Origin: Bremerella alba | GTDB lineage: Bacteria; Planctomycetota; Planctomycetia; Pirellulales; Pirellulaceae | DNA length: 64,000 nucleotides | Assembly (NCBI RefSeq): GCF_013618625.1 | Contig: NZ_JABRWO010000017.1 | Coordinates: 1-64,000, forward strand | Direction: 5' to 3' | Shown here: positions 43,300 to 52,602 of the stretch, piece by piece | Layout of the letters: the number at the start of each line of letters is the position of its first letter | Numbering within the stretch: the stretch's first letter is position 1 | Translations under genes and position numbers: made by a program | Notes under the pieces: generated by a model | Database searches by the model: none | The model's input: only the letters and a program-made list of their open reading frames with translations | What the model was told of the DNA's origin: nothing

Positions 43300-44184
43300 A
43301 TGCCTACACCACGACAAACAACCGGTATTGCTAAGCTCGACGAACACCTGGGCGGTGGTCTGATTCCTGGAACGCTCACGCTGGTGATCGGCGCAACCGG
43401 GATCGGCAAAACGCAAATGGGCGTTCACTTTGCCCATGCCGGAAAGGATACCGACAACCACAACGGGATCTTCTTCGACATGAGCACGCGAGGAGACTCG
43501 CAGAGCCATGTCGAATACGCCGAGCGAATGTTCGGCTGGACGCCGGTCGAAGCTGATTCGCATAAGCTGCCTGATCTCGATAACTTCTTCGAGTCGGATC
43601 TCACCCACGGCGAGATGCTGCATGTCTTCGACTACCAAGGCAAACGCGTCTCGCGCCGCGAAATGGATTGGGACGAGTTAGGGCATTGGCAGAAGCAGAT
43701 CAACGAAAAGCTGGCGACCACCATTGGCTATCTGTACGGCAACTTCACCCGGGGCTGCCGCCGAGTGGTGATCGATGGCCTGGAACCGGTTGATGTCCCG
43801 GCCGAGTCGATTCAGATTGAACTGTTCGAGTACGTCTATCACCAGGTACTGCGGAAAGATCCGATGTGGGTTGCCCGCGATCTTTTCCGTCAAGCGTTTC
43901 GTAAAAATAGCGAGGCAGCCGAGAAGCATAGCTATGCGAGCGAGTCGATTGGCTGCATGATGCTACAGACCTCGAAAGAGGCGATGCTCGAGCATCTGAT
44001 CTCGCGGAACCTGGACGAAGGGGATTTGATCAGCGGCGCGAACACGGTGATCTACATGGGCAAGATTCTCGACGGCACGAAGATTCGCCGGGCCATGTAT
44101 ATCAACAAACACCGAGGCAGCGCCGCGACGGACGAAATCATTCCGTACCACATCGACGACGCTGGCATTCAGATTGACGGCTAG
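43300..44184 (+). CDS. KaiC-like RecA-superfamily ATPase
   Basis: Cytoplasmic single-domain ATPase (294 aa) of the KaiC/RadA-like type. TTGIAKLDEHLGGGLIPGTLT is the typical KaiC N-terminal block. Walker A is GATGIGKT (31-38). The Walker B equivalent is RRVVIDGLEPVD. Later segments include MMLQTSKEAMLEHLI and the INKHRGSAATDEIIPYHID C-terminal block, which resembles the KaiC end KMRG-type motif. Only one P-loop domain is present, unlike double-domain clock KaiC, and no KaiA or KaiB is near. ATG at 43300 is chosen; an upstream frame to 42952 overlaps the previous gene and is not coding. A convergent TPR gene lies 9 bases from its stop. Signalling role inferred only. Confidence 0.87.
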   Translation: MPTPRQTTGIAKLDEHLGGGLIPGTLTLVIGATGIGKTQMGVHFAHAGKDTDNHNGIFFDMSTRGDSQSHVEYAERMFGWTPVEADSHKLPDLDNFFESDLTHGEMLHVFDYQGKRVSRREMDWDELGHWQKQINEKLATTIGYLYGNFTRGCRRVVIDGLEPVDVPAESIQIELFEYVYHQVLRKDPMWVARDLFRQAFRKNSEAAEKHSYASESIGCMMLQTSKEAMLEHLISRNLDEGDLISGANTVIYMGKILDGTKIRRAMYINKHRGSAATDEIIPYHIDDAGIQIDG

Positions 44185-44193
44185 TCTAGGGAA

Positions 44194-44532
44194 CTACATC
44201 CCGCCGCGTGAGCTGTCCGAATGGTGCTTGGCCTGCTCGGCTTTCTCGATGAACTTCGGATCGCGGGTGGCCTCGTAGGCCTTTTGGTAGGTGACACTCA
44301 GAGCCGTAAAGTTGAACGGATCGGTCGGTTCTAGCTGGCAAACCATCTCGGCGTGATAGCACGCGTCGTCGAAATTGTTCAGATTCCCGTAGGTCACCGC
44401 CAAGGCCAGATGCGAAAGGACATGCTCAGGCTTCTCGGACAAAACGGCCTTGAATTTATCAACGGCTTCTTCGTATTTCCCTTCGTCTCGAAGCTTTTCG
44501 CCTTCGTTATACAGGGCAGTCGTATCAGACAT
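44194..44532 (-). CDS. TPR-repeat protein
   Basis: Small 112-aa protein made almost entirely of tetratricopeptide helices: ALYNEGEKLRDEGKYEEAVDKF, then SHLALAVTYGNLNNFDDACYHA and NFTALSVTYQKAYEATRDP. There is no signal peptide, so it is cytoplasmic and probably acts as a binding scaffold. It is convergent with the KaiC-like ATPase, so co-transcription is unlikely. Partners unknown. Confidence 0.85.
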   Translation of the reverse strand: MSDTTALYNEGEKLRDEGKYEEAVDKFKAVLSEKPEHVLSHLALAVTYGNLNNFDDACYHAEMVCQLEPTDPFNFTALSVTYQKAYEATRDPKFIEKAEQAKHHSDSSRGGM

Positions 44533-44803
44533 GGTCTCTCAATCATTGGTAAAAGACGCAAAATGGGTTCGGGAACGTCTTTCAATTATAGGGAACGGCG
44601 TCTCGATTGACACGACCCTGCCTGCTGGCTTTGCTAGCGATGCGATCTGGCAGAAGTCCTGCGCAAAAATGTGGTTTCTATCGATCGGGGTGGACAGGTT
44701 TTACCGATAATCGTATCTAGGAACACAATACGCGGAGAAATGTGGCCAAGAAGGCCCGTTTGCATCGCAGCGATATTATCGATACCCATCTTCGACCTTC
44801 AGC

Positions 44804-44810
44804 AAAAGGA
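44804..44810 (+). promoter_or_regulatory. ribosome site fixing the lpxA start
   Basis: AAAAGGA ends six bases before GTG at 44817. It decides in favour of GTG over upstream in-frame codons. Confidence 0.7.
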
Positions 44811-44816
44811 TTTGCT

Positions 44817-45686
44817 GTGACTCAGATCCACCCTTCCGCAATCATTCATGCTTCGGCGGAGATTGGCGAGAACGTCACGATTGGCCCGTTCTGTGTCATC
44901 GAAGAAAATGTGAAGGTGGGAGATGGATGCCAGCTGAATTCCTTTGTCTCCATCAAGCAAGGCACCACGCTAGGTGCCAATAACAAAGTCCACGAACATG
45001 CTGTCATTGGTGGTCCTCCTCAGCACCTAAGAGCCGGAACCGATCTCGGCGACGTCATCATCGGTACGGGCAACGTCATCCGAGAGTTCACCACAATCCA
45101 CCGCGGTTTGGCACCTGGCAAGAATACCGTGATCGGCGATAACAATCTGCTGATGGTCCAAGCCCATGTTGGCCACGACACGATCATCGGAAACAACACA
45201 ATCATCACCAACAACGTGATGCTAGGTGGACACGTCGTCATCGAAGACCGCGCCTACGTCAGCGGCGCCGTTGCCGTGCACCAGTTCTGCCGCGTTGGCC
45301 GCAATGCCATGGTCGGCGGTCAGGCACACGTCGTTCAAGATGTGGCTCCTTATGTGACCGTCGATGGTTGCACGAGCTTGGTGGTGGGACTGAACATCAT
45401 TGGCCTGAAGCGAAGCGGCTTCACGCCAGAGCAGGTCTCGGATTTGAAGCGAGCGTACCGCATCATCTTCCGATCGAACCTGACCAATCGCGAAGCCCTG
45501 CAGCGTGTTCGCCGCGAGTTCCCGCTGAGCCCTGCGTTGCATTTCGCCGAGTTCCTGGCCGAAAGCGAACGCGGCTTTATCCAGGCTCGCAGCCGAGGCC
45601 GCGGTGTGGATGTCAGCCGTCCGCAACTTCGCGTCCTTTCCAGCGACAAAGACACGACCACCGACGTGAACCGACGTGCAGGTTAG
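44817..45686 (+). CDS. lpxA: UDP-N-acetylglucosamine acyltransferase
   Basis: First enzyme of lipid A synthesis; transfers a hydroxyacyl chain from ACP to UDP-GlcNAc. It is a left-handed beta-helix of hexapeptide repeats (TQIHPSAIIHASAEIGENVTIG and onward). The catalytic His sits in MVQAHVGHDTIIGNN, matching the E. coli His125 context, and the family block GGPPQHLRAGTDLGDVIIG is present. C-terminal helices start at GFTPEQVSDLKRAYRIIF. The GTG start at 44817 is supported by the AAAAGGA site. At 289 aa it is slightly longer than E. coli LpxA (262). No other lpx gene lies in the window, so the pathway is dispersed. Confidence 0.94.
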   Translation: MTQIHPSAIIHASAEIGENVTIGPFCVIEENVKVGDGCQLNSFVSIKQGTTLGANNKVHEHAVIGGPPQHLRAGTDLGDVIIGTGNVIREFTTIHRGLAPGKNTVIGDNNLLMVQAHVGHDTIIGNNTIITNNVMLGGHVVIEDRAYVSGAVAVHQFCRVGRNAMVGGQAHVVQDVAPYVTVDGCTSLVVGLNIIGLKRSGFTPEQVSDLKRAYRIIFRSNLTNREALQRVRREFPLSPALHFAEFLAESERGFIQARSRGRGVDVSRPQLRVLSSDKDTTTDVNRRAG

Positions 45687-45737
45687 GCAGATTCGCAGCG
45701 TCTAACCGATCGGTTTTCCGTTCTAAACGACTTGGCC

Positions 45738-46142
45738 CTACCGGCCTTTGTCGACTTGAAAGTCGATGACATTCTTTCCATCGACCACTTCAGCCGTCAG
45801 CGGAGTTTGATCCTGGTTGGCAAACTTCGAGCTGATCGGAGAAGACTTTCCGTAGTCGCTACTGCCGATGATGGTCACTTTGTAACGGCCTTTCGGGGCA
45901 CCGTCTGATTCGCCAAACGTACCGAGCGTATAGGTTCCATCTTCTTTGATGTAGCCCACGGAACTCGAGTTGTTTTGCGTGTCGGCGAAAACGATGGTGC
46001 CGCCTGAGACCGGCGATCCATCGGCGAAGCTAACCTTTCCGGTAACCACTTCGGTCGCACCGCCACTTCCGCTGCATCCCAGGAAACCAAGAAGTGTTGA
46101 CGCGAAAAGTAATGTAGCTACGGAAGTATTTTGCATCTGCAT
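45738..46142 (-). CDS. lipoprotein with carboxypeptidase-regulatory-like fold
   Basis: Small predicted lipoprotein (134 aa). The signal peptide is MQMQNTSVATLLFASTLLGF with lipobox LGC. The mature part begins SGSGGATEVVTGKVSFADGS and continues PVSGGTIVFADTQN, GYIKEDGTYTLGTF, APKGRYKVTIIG, which is a single CarbopepD_reg-type beta-sandwich. ATG at 46142 or 46136 are both possible. It lies 104 bases downstream of a DUF1559 gene on the same strand, a pairing that is common in planctomycete genomes. A cell-surface role is likely; function unknown. Confidence 0.88.
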   Translation of the reverse strand: MQMQNTSVATLLFASTLLGFLGCSGSGGATEVVTGKVSFADGSPVSGGTIVFADTQNNSSSVGYIKEDGTYTLGTFGESDGAPKGRYKVTIIGSSDYGKSSPISSKFANQDQTPLTAEVVDGKNVIDFQVDKGR

Positions 46143-46246
46143 GAGAAGAATCCTGCTCGAAATGGGTCTATCAGGACAGAAAAGATTGCGAACGTCCACA
46201 GCAAAGGGACGTCCGCAAGTCGCCATGAAACAAGACGCGAGGAAGG

Positions 46247-47173
46247 TTATTGGTCGTAGTTATTCACGCGTCCATCGCGGCGATCGGCCATGAGCAGTGT
46301 AAATTCTGGATTCACATTGTTGGCGACATTTCGAACACTTCCATCTGCCATCAGAAACTGACTGATGCCGGGATGATAACTCCCCAAGCTCTTTCGGTAC
46401 TCACCGGTAGTGATATTAGGGCCACGCATGAGAGGAAACTTCGTGTTTCGGATAATCATCCAGGTCTTCCAGTCACTTATGTGCCAGTAATAAAGCGTTC
46501 CATCTCCCACGTTGGCATGCTTGTTAATATTGCTTGTGGGGACATATTTTTCACCGAGGACCGACGTGTTGGACAGACCGTCGGTGATGCTCGCGAAGTT
46601 TGTCTGAGACTTCCAACCGGTTAGGCGACTGCCACTATCAACGGTACCGCCCTTGGCCAGAATCAACGCGCTATAGTGCCGCCCCGGCGTGGCATCATCG
46701 GCATCTAGCCGGTCGCATTCATTCGTGCTCTCACGGTTGCCGGTAATGCAATAATCGGTGGCGGCACCAAGCTCGGAAATCTGAGTCCCGCTACGGCGGC
46801 TAGGACAAAGGAGCATCGACAAGGAGGCCGCATCTGTCTTGATGAATGTGTCGTTGTCGCCCGAAGTCATCGGCAGTTCAAGATCCAACTGATCGACCAC
46901 ATTCTTTTGTTCTAGATACGGCATGATCAGCGGATAGAAGCTCGCGTATTCGTTCCGCAAAGCGGCTGGCGGCAGATAACCGAAGGTGTCGTGGAAGTTA
47001 TGAAACGATAGTCCAAGTTGCTTGAGATTGTTGCTGCATTGCATTCGACGTGCGGCTTCACGAGCTTGCTGTACCGCTGGTAAAAGCAAAGCAATAAGAA
47101 CACCGATGATCGCAATCACGACCAATAATTCGACCAACGTAAAACCAGAACGAACGCGTTGAGATAATGGCAT
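46247..47173 (-). CDS. DUF1559 protein with prepilin-type N terminus (third copy)
   Basis: A 308-aa DUF1559 protein with [20 protein letters not shown] as its prepilin-like leader and helix, and [20 protein letters not shown] next. The C terminus has [18 protein letters not shown]. It differs from the tandem pair at 18-20 kb in its shorter loops and in being linked to the lipoprotein gene. Probably surface exposed, processed like a pseudopilin; function unknown. Confidence 0.92.
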   Translation of the reverse strand: MPLSQRVRSGFTLVELLVVIAIIGVLIALLLPAVQQAREAARRMQCSNNLKQLGLSFHNFHDTFGYLPPAALRNEYASFYPLIMPYLEQKNVVDQLDLELPMTSGDNDTFIKTDAASLSMLLCPSRRSGTQISELGAATDYCITGNRESTNECDRLDADDATPGRHYSALILAKGGTVDSGSRLTGWKSQTNFASITDGLSNTSVLGEKYVPTSNINKHANVGDGTLYYWHISDWKTWMIIRNTKFPLMRGPNITTGEYRKSLGSYHPGISQFLMADGSVRNVANNVNPEFTLLMADRRDGRVNNYDQ

Positions 47174-47409
47174 AAGGCACCGATCGACAAGTATTCTGAA
47201 AAGAAAAGATTTAAATGCCTAGACGGCTAAGCATCGCTCAAATCGTATTCAGGTCGGGTAGCCATAACAACCGAGTTCGACGTTAAAAAAACGCATTTTG
47301 CGGGAAGTATACGCCAAAATACGGTTTGTTCGATCCAAGGAAACCGATGCACAGAAACCATGTTCAATGGCATCGCAAAGATACTCAAAATACAGGCTCG
47401 TCGCCGGAA

Positions 47410-48981
47410 CTACTTCATCGTATTGAGACGCTCGTCCGAGAGATCGAGCCGGTACATGATGGTGTTGTAGTCGTACCGAGGCGTGCCAACCTGGGTGGCA
47501 GAGAACTGCTTGGTGTAGGTGCCGTCGAAGTAGATCAGCTTTCCGTCGGCCTGATCGAGGAAGGCGTGCTGCACCGGGTTGTAGAATGTGTACTTGTCGT
47601 GGGTGACGATCTTCTTTGCTTTCTCCCACGTGCCGGGGATTGTCTTCGAGGTCAGGAAATAGACCTCGCCCAGGTCCGACTCTTCCCCATGAATTTCATT
47701 GGCGATCATCACCCAGCAGTCGAGATAATCGTTCCAACGAACCGAACCGCGATGCAGCGTGATCTTTCTTCCTTGGTCGATATCGGTTGTTTGGATCCAA
47801 CCTTCGCCGGGCTGAATGTATCCGGCTTGCTCTAGTTGTCGCTGCTGTTGAGCACCCACCAGATCGGTTCCCTTTCGCCAGGCATAGTCGAGCTTGCCTT
47901 GCGGGTTTCGGGCAAGTTGAGGGCTCTTCTGATGGAACTGGGCACCTTCTTCTAAGCACGTCCAGGCTTCGTACTGAGCAGGATCGAGAACGGCATCCCA
48001 CTTGGCCGGAACGCGCAGCATGGGGTAAGGCGTCGCGAAATAGATGTACGCCTGGTCGTCGTCGGTGTGCTTGAACGCTTGTCCTTGTGGGTAAAGCCGT
48101 ACTGACTCCGGAAACTGAGTAACCTGCTCGAACAGCTCTTTCTCTTCGTTGAACACGGCGATGCCGCTACGGTGCTGCTTGCCAAGCCCTTCCCGAACGG
48201 TGTAGTGGGTGACGGCCTTCGTCTGTCCGTCGTTGTCTTCAAGGGTGAAGAGGCCATGCATCCAAATGACGGTTCCGTCGATATCGTTCTGGTACATGGG
48301 CTTGCTGAAACCGGTGTCGTCGACGAGATATGCTTGATCGATCCCGAGCGCCGGATCCATTCCCCCATCCTTTGGAAGTTGGGACCAGGCACCTGAGGTC
48401 GCGAAGTTGCCCAGCGGATAAGATGCCCTCGCCGTATCGCCCCATGTCCACAAGATTCGGTCGCCTAGGACGACTGCCTGGGTCGAGTCCTGGCCCATCA
48501 CTTGGGCGTTCAGATTAGGACGCCGCCAAGGACTCGGCATGCCGAGGTGAGTCGAGTGATGAAACTGCCCCTGACCGGTGATTCGATAAAGCCGTTGGGC
48601 AATGTTCTTTCGATGGACCTTCAACTGAACCGACTTGCCTGGCAGAACCTCCAAAGCCCGGCCCCGTTTGCCAAAGCCATCGGCCGGAAATTCATAGCCA
48701 TGCCCGGTGATCGCAAAGAACACCTTCTGCCCCATCAAACCAGGTTCATCCACAGCGACCCAGCCTGCGTTGTCTGTCACCAGTCGGATTTCATTAGTTG
48801 TCCGCAGTTCGATCAGCGGCACGCCGCGACCAGTGGCTTCATCGATCACCTGAATGCCAAAGGGAGAGGTGGCAACCGAACGCTGGGTAGGTAGGCCCTG
48901 AGCCGAAAGCATGGCGTGAATGACAATCGCTAGCAACAACGAAGCAAGAATCATCACCCAATGTGAGCGGTGGCGTAACAT
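47410..48981 (-). CDS. secreted hypothetical protein, probable beta-propeller
   Basis: Exported protein of 523 aa with signal peptide MLRHRSHWVMILASLLLAIV (start at 48981; upstream frame to 49134 lacks leader character). Residues about 40-125 resemble a small carboxypeptidase-regulatory-like or Ig-like fold (GIQVIDEATGRGVPLIELRT). The rest shows WGDTARASYPLGN, HGLFTLEDNDGQ, TPYPMLRVPAKW and YNPVQHAFLDQADGKLIYF, spaced like blades of a propeller such as those in DUF4185-type or sialidase-like proteins. I cannot fix the family. Its 395-base upstream region is shared with the divergent BLUF gene. Confidence 0.78.
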   Translation of the reverse strand: MLRHRSHWVMILASLLLAIVIHAMLSAQGLPTQRSVATSPFGIQVIDEATGRGVPLIELRTTNEIRLVTDNAGWVAVDEPGLMGQKVFFAITGHGYEFPADGFGKRGRALEVLPGKSVQLKVHRKNIAQRLYRITGQGQFHHSTHLGMPSPWRRPNLNAQVMGQDSTQAVVLGDRILWTWGDTARASYPLGNFATSGAWSQLPKDGGMDPALGIDQAYLVDDTGFSKPMYQNDIDGTVIWMHGLFTLEDNDGQTKAVTHYTVREGLGKQHRSGIAVFNEEKELFEQVTQFPESVRLYPQGQAFKHTDDDQAYIYFATPYPMLRVPAKWDAVLDPAQYEAWTCLEEGAQFHQKSPQLARNPQGKLDYAWRKGTDLVGAQQQRQLEQAGYIQPGEGWIQTTDIDQGRKITLHRGSVRWNDYLDCWVMIANEIHGEESDLGEVYFLTSKTIPGTWEKAKKIVTHDKYTFYNPVQHAFLDQADGKLIYFDGTYTKQFSATQVGTPRYDYNTIMYRLDLSDERLNTMK

Positions 48982-49376
48982 GCAAAAACTCGACGGAGAG
49001 ATAGGAGGGAGGGCATGCACCGTAATGCACGCACTAAGGGAGGGATAAGCGAGGGGAACTCGAAGGAATCGATGAACTTCTATGTTAACTGGTTTCCCTA
49101 GAGCGTTACCAGAGAATAAAATTATGGGGTTCACTAGTCAAAAGAAATAAATGCTTGCTAGCGATATCTTCCGAGCCATCCTTCCTCTGGCTCGCTTCGA
49201 TGCCGTTTTAAGATGCAACTTCCTGTTAGATCCCCCAAACTTGCTGTGCGAAAAGCAGTAACGTATGTGGATTGTTGAATTTGATTGAATTCGCGGTAGA
49301 TCGATACGAAGATGAGGACAGAAGTAGGAAGCAGCCGGCGGCTCGAAACCGCTGATACCTCGAAAAGGATTCTCAT
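48982..49376. other. divergent intergenic region (secreted protein / BLUF)
   Basis: This 395-base region carries both promoters. It is AT-rich around 49110-49150. I see no strong palindrome. Ribosome site AAGGA (49365-49369) serves the BLUF gene. Confidence 0.45.
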
Positions 49377-49820
49377 TTGTTTGCGCTTGCTTATGCTAGT
49401 TACAGTACCGTCGATGCCTCGGAACTTGATCTCGACGGGATTGCTACCCGTGCCTCGTCTAAGAACGCCGTCTTAGGTATTACGGGCTATTTGTGTTACG
49501 ACCACGGCGTATTCTTTCAGTACCTGGAAGGGGAAGACCGGGAAGTCGTGTGGGACCTGATGGAGGTCATCGGGCAAGACAGCCGTCACGATATCGTCAA
49601 CAAGGTCGACCTGGGCGAACACGACGAGCGGGTCTTTCCTGAGTGGAGCATGCGCTACCTGAACCGCAGCGACCTGCGACGTGTCGACCTTGAGAACGTG
49701 CTAGAGCACTCGATTTTCCACATGGACCCGAAGCTGTACGGCCAAGAGAATATCGTCGCGCTGATTAAGGCCTTGGTGGCGAATATCTCGGCACGGCAAA
49801 GCCAGCTGAAAGCGGTCTGA
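49377..49820 (+). CDS. BLUF-domain blue-light receptor, stand-alone
   Basis: Flavin-binding photoreceptor of 147 aa. BLUF key residues are all present: Tyr6 (ALAYASY), Asn30 (SSKNAVLGITGYL) and Gln48 (FFQYLEG). The REVVWDLMEVIGQDSRHDI helix and FPEWSM complete the domain. About 45 C-terminal residues form helices (ENVLEHSIFHMD, ALIKALVANIS) that could link to a partner, as in PixD/YcgF-type short proteins. The start is TTG at 49377, supported by AAGGA 7 bases before it. No effector domain or obvious partner gene is adjacent; it is followed by the tRNA gene. Confidence 0.92.
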   Translation: MFALAYASYSTVDASELDLDGIATRASSKNAVLGITGYLCYDHGVFFQYLEGEDREVVWDLMEVIGQDSRHDIVNKVDLGEHDERVFPEWSMRYLNRSDLRRVDLENVLEHSIFHMDPKLYGQENIVALIKALVANISARQSQLKAV

Positions 49821-49961
49821 GTTACCGATCGACGTCTTTCTAGACGGGTTGAATTGGTTTTTCAGGCAAAACTAAGACCGCAGACCATTTTTTGGCCGGA
49901 GGGGTCCTTGAAAAAAGAGGCATCCACAGGCATAAATGGTTGTTTCCAGCCTACAACATAG

Positions 49962-50046
49962 GCCGAAGTGGCGGAATTGGCAGACGCGCTAGGTTCAGGT
50001 CCTAGTGTCCTTTTTGGACGTGGAGGTTCAAGTCCTCTCTTCGGCA
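49962..50046 (+). tRNA. tRNA-Leu (CAG)
   Basis: Acceptor GCCGAAG (49962-49968) pairs with CTTCGGC (50039-50045). The D-arm is TGGCGGAATTGGCAGACG. The anticodon stem CTAGG/CCTAG encloses TTCAGGT, giving anticodon CAG. A long variable arm (TGTCCTTTTTGGACG) and the TTCAAGT T-loop fit a leucine tRNA. The CCA end is not encoded. Confidence 0.95.
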
Positions 50047-50055
50047 CTTAACAAA

Positions 50056-50090
50056 AAAACCACGATGGGTCTCCATCGTGGTTTTCTTTT
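50056..50090. terminator. bidirectional Rho-independent terminator
   Basis: AAAACCACGATGG (50056-50068) pairs with CCATCGTGGTTTT (50073-50085) and is flanked by an A-run to the left and C-TTTTTTT to the right. It ends the tRNA transcript and the convergent haem-protein gene at 50110. Confidence 0.92.
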
Positions 50091-50109
50091 TTTGGGCTTC
50101 GGTTGATCT

Positions 50110-52602
50110 CTAGTTCTCGCTGAACATCGCGTTGTTGCGATCGCCTCGCGACAGAAGATAAGCCATCAGGTCCTTGATCTCGTCTTCGGTAAAGTTGTCC
50201 AGCAATCCTTCCGGCATCATCGATTTGTCGGATGGGGCGATTTCTTCGATCTGGTTTTGGTTGACATCGGTCATCGCGTTCGGGTCGAGCATGTTGGTGT
50301 TCACCTTGATCACGTCCCCATGCAGATTCACGATACGACCCACCACAACCTTACCGTCTTCGGTCAAAATCTTGACGGCCTGGTATTGGTCGCTTACCTG
50401 CTTGCTCGGCAAGAGGGTCGACTCGAGGATGTCGCGAGGACTGAAGCGTCCCGAGAGGCCGGTCAGGTCGGGACCAATCGCCCCGCCTTGCTCGGCAAAC
50501 CGATGGCAGGCAAAGCAGCTTGCTTCACCGAATAGCTGTCGCCCCCGGTCGTAGTTGCGGTTCTTCAGTGCTGAAGGTTCGACAACGGTTGCCAGATCTT
50601 CGACGGTCCACTTCTTCACAAGCGTGCGAGGCTTGCCGCTAAACACAGGGGCGTTGGAGGTTGGCTTATGATCCAGAATGGAAGCCAAGGCCTTTTTGCG
50701 TTCAGGCGAAAGATTCTCGACGGCTTCCTTTTTGATGTCCTGGACGAACAACGCGAAGCTGGCCCCGCCGCGATAGGTCGCCGCTTTGTGGAACCAACGG
50801 AAGTAACGCTCTTGTAGTTGATCGGTCCAGCCAGCTTTCAGCAGTCGCAAGCTTTTAGCCAGTTCGATCTGCTGTTCCTGCGTTGGAGTCGATTCCAGCA
50901 ACGCGACCAGACGCGGGGCAGCGACCGGCGATTGCAAGCGAACGAGCAGTTCGGCCAGCATGCGATTTTCTTCCGGAGACTGGGCCGGCAGTAGCGGTTC
51001 GAACTTCTTCAAGTAGCGGTCACGAACCGCAGCGTCGTCTCCCATTCGCATGAGCACCAAGCCATAGGCCCGTATGAGATCGAGCTTCTGCGACTTGCTG
51101 GCCGAGGCGTAGTCGATCGTGTCGAGCTTGTCCAGAACCTGGCCTCGCTGCGAGTCATCGCCGGTACGAGCCAACGCGATGGCCGTGTTAATCACGCTGT
51201 TGGCGTCGCTGAGTGCGAGTGCTTTGGCTTGCCAGGTGGCCGGATCTTGATGCTCGAGAGCGATGCGGGCCGCCTGACGGATGAAACGATCGTCGCTTCC
51301 GAGGTTCGCCAAAGCGAGGTCGTTGCCAGACGAATCCTGGGCCAGATGCAGCTTCTCTAGTTCACGACGAAGTTCCATCTTGTCGTTGCTGTCGGACGAG
51401 GCGACCTGTTCTTCGGCGCGGTCGTCCCCCACGTAGGTCACTCGGTATAGGCCCGACTGAACCTTACGGCCACCCACGGTGAAGTAAAGGGCCTTGTCGG
51501 CAGGTCGCACGATGATATCGGTGAGGGGCAGCGGCGTGCCGGTGATGAATTCTTCGGCGGTTGCCTTGTAGGACGCTCCGTCCTCTTCAAAGTGCACCGC
51601 GTACAGCTTGCCGTAGCTCCAATCGCAAGCGTAGAACGCGTCCTGATACTTCTGCGGGAAGTCGGCCCCATAGCCGAATGCAACGCCGGTCGGAGAGCCA
51701 GGGCCGATATCAATCGTGGCCGGGGTGCTGTCTGGGTAGTACTCTGGCCACTTGCCAGATCCATTGCGCCATCCGAATTCGGCACCACTGACAACATGAC
51801 AAATGCGGGTCGGGCGATACCAAGGCGTGTTCAGGTCCCACTCCATATCGGCATCGTAAGTGAACAGCTCTCCGTCTTGGTTGAAAGCGGCGTCGTATTC
51901 ATTTCGGAAACCAACGGCCATCAACTCCCACTCTTTGCCTTCGGGGTCGATCTTGGCGATATATCCGCCGGGGGCCATTTTGTCTCGCATGAAACCGCGG
52001 CCAAAAATACGTGGCAGCATCAGGTCTTCGTCCCAGACTTGCGGCACGCGCGAGGTTGCAAATTCGGTCTCGTTGGTCTGGTTACCACAAACAACCACTA
52101 AGTGCTCGCCATCGGGGTGCAACATGATGGCATGAGGACCATGCTCGCCGCCACCTTTGAGCTTGCGAAGCTCGGTGACTTTATCAAGCTTGCCATCTCC
52201 ATTGCTGTCGGTAACGCGATGGAGTCCGCTGGGAAACTGACCGCTATTGACCACGACGTACAAACTGTCGAACGCCCAGATCAAACCTTGGGCTCCGCCA
52301 ATCTCGACATCGATGGGGGTCACCGCGACTTCACCCTTGGTGCCTGCATCCGGCACCGCAACATGATACAGCTTGCCGTACTGATCGCAGACAATCAGAT
52401 TGCCGTCTGGGCCGACGCACATGCTGACCCAAGATCCCTGTTGATCTTTCGGCACCGAGTAGAGAAGTTCCACCTTGAAACCATCGGCAACCTTGAAGTG
52501 CTTGGGATCGGTAGCGGTGGGTTCCTTGGCGAGCGCCGCACTGCCCAAACTGAGCAGCAGCGCGAATGTGCTGAGGAAGGTCCAAACTTGCTTTTTTGTC
52601 AT
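50110..52602 (-). CDS. secreted PVC-type c-haem protein with NHL/propeller domain
   Basis: Exported protein of 830 aa. Start at ATG 52602 (a TTG lies three codons upstream) gives signal peptide MTKKQVWTFLSTFALLLSLG with SAALA. The N-terminal half is a six-bladed glucose-sorbosone-dehydrogenase-like propeller (ADGFKVELLYSVPKD, GPHAIMLHPDGEHLVVVCGN, GFRNEYDAAFNQDGELFTYD). A HEAT-like helical middle follows from about residue 390. The single c-type haem motif CFACH (Cys696) sits in GRQLFGEASCFACHRFAEQG, the planctomycete C-terminal pattern, then GPDLTGLSGRFSPRDILES and MPEGLLDNFTEDEIKDLMAYL. Probably a periplasmic electron-transfer enzyme linked to carbohydrate breakdown. Confidence 0.92.
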   Translation of the reverse strand: MTKKQVWTFLSTFALLLSLGSAALAKEPTATDPKHFKVADGFKVELLYSVPKDQQGSWVSMCVGPDGNLIVCDQYGKLYHVAVPDAGTKGEVAVTPIDVEIGGAQGLIWAFDSLYVVVNSGQFPSGLHRVTDSNGDGKLDKVTELRKLKGGGEHGPHAIMLHPDGEHLVVVCGNQTNETEFATSRVPQVWDEDLMLPRIFGRGFMRDKMAPGGYIAKIDPEGKEWELMAVGFRNEYDAAFNQDGELFTYDADMEWDLNTPWYRPTRICHVVSGAEFGWRNGSGKWPEYYPDSTPATIDIGPGSPTGVAFGYGADFPQKYQDAFYACDWSYGKLYAVHFEEDGASYKATAEEFITGTPLPLTDIIVRPADKALYFTVGGRKVQSGLYRVTYVGDDRAEEQVASSDSNDKMELRRELEKLHLAQDSSGNDLALANLGSDDRFIRQAARIALEHQDPATWQAKALALSDANSVINTAIALARTGDDSQRGQVLDKLDTIDYASASKSQKLDLIRAYGLVLMRMGDDAAVRDRYLKKFEPLLPAQSPEENRMLAELLVRLQSPVAAPRLVALLESTPTQEQQIELAKSLRLLKAGWTDQLQERYFRWFHKAATYRGGASFALFVQDIKKEAVENLSPERKKALASILDHKPTSNAPVFSGKPRTLVKKWTVEDLATVVEPSALKNRNYDRGRQLFGEASCFACHRFAEQGGAIGPDLTGLSGRFSPRDILESTLLPSKQVSDQYQAVKILTEDGKVVVGRIVNLHGDVIKVNTNMLDPNAMTDVNQNQIEEIAPSDKSMMPEGLLDNFTEDEIKDLMAYLLSRGDRNNAMFSEN

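Noticed and set aside
43300-44184. Circadian KaiC clock gene
   Set aside because: Only one P-loop domain is present and no kaiA or kaiB is nearby; a general KaiC-like ATPase is all that can be supported.
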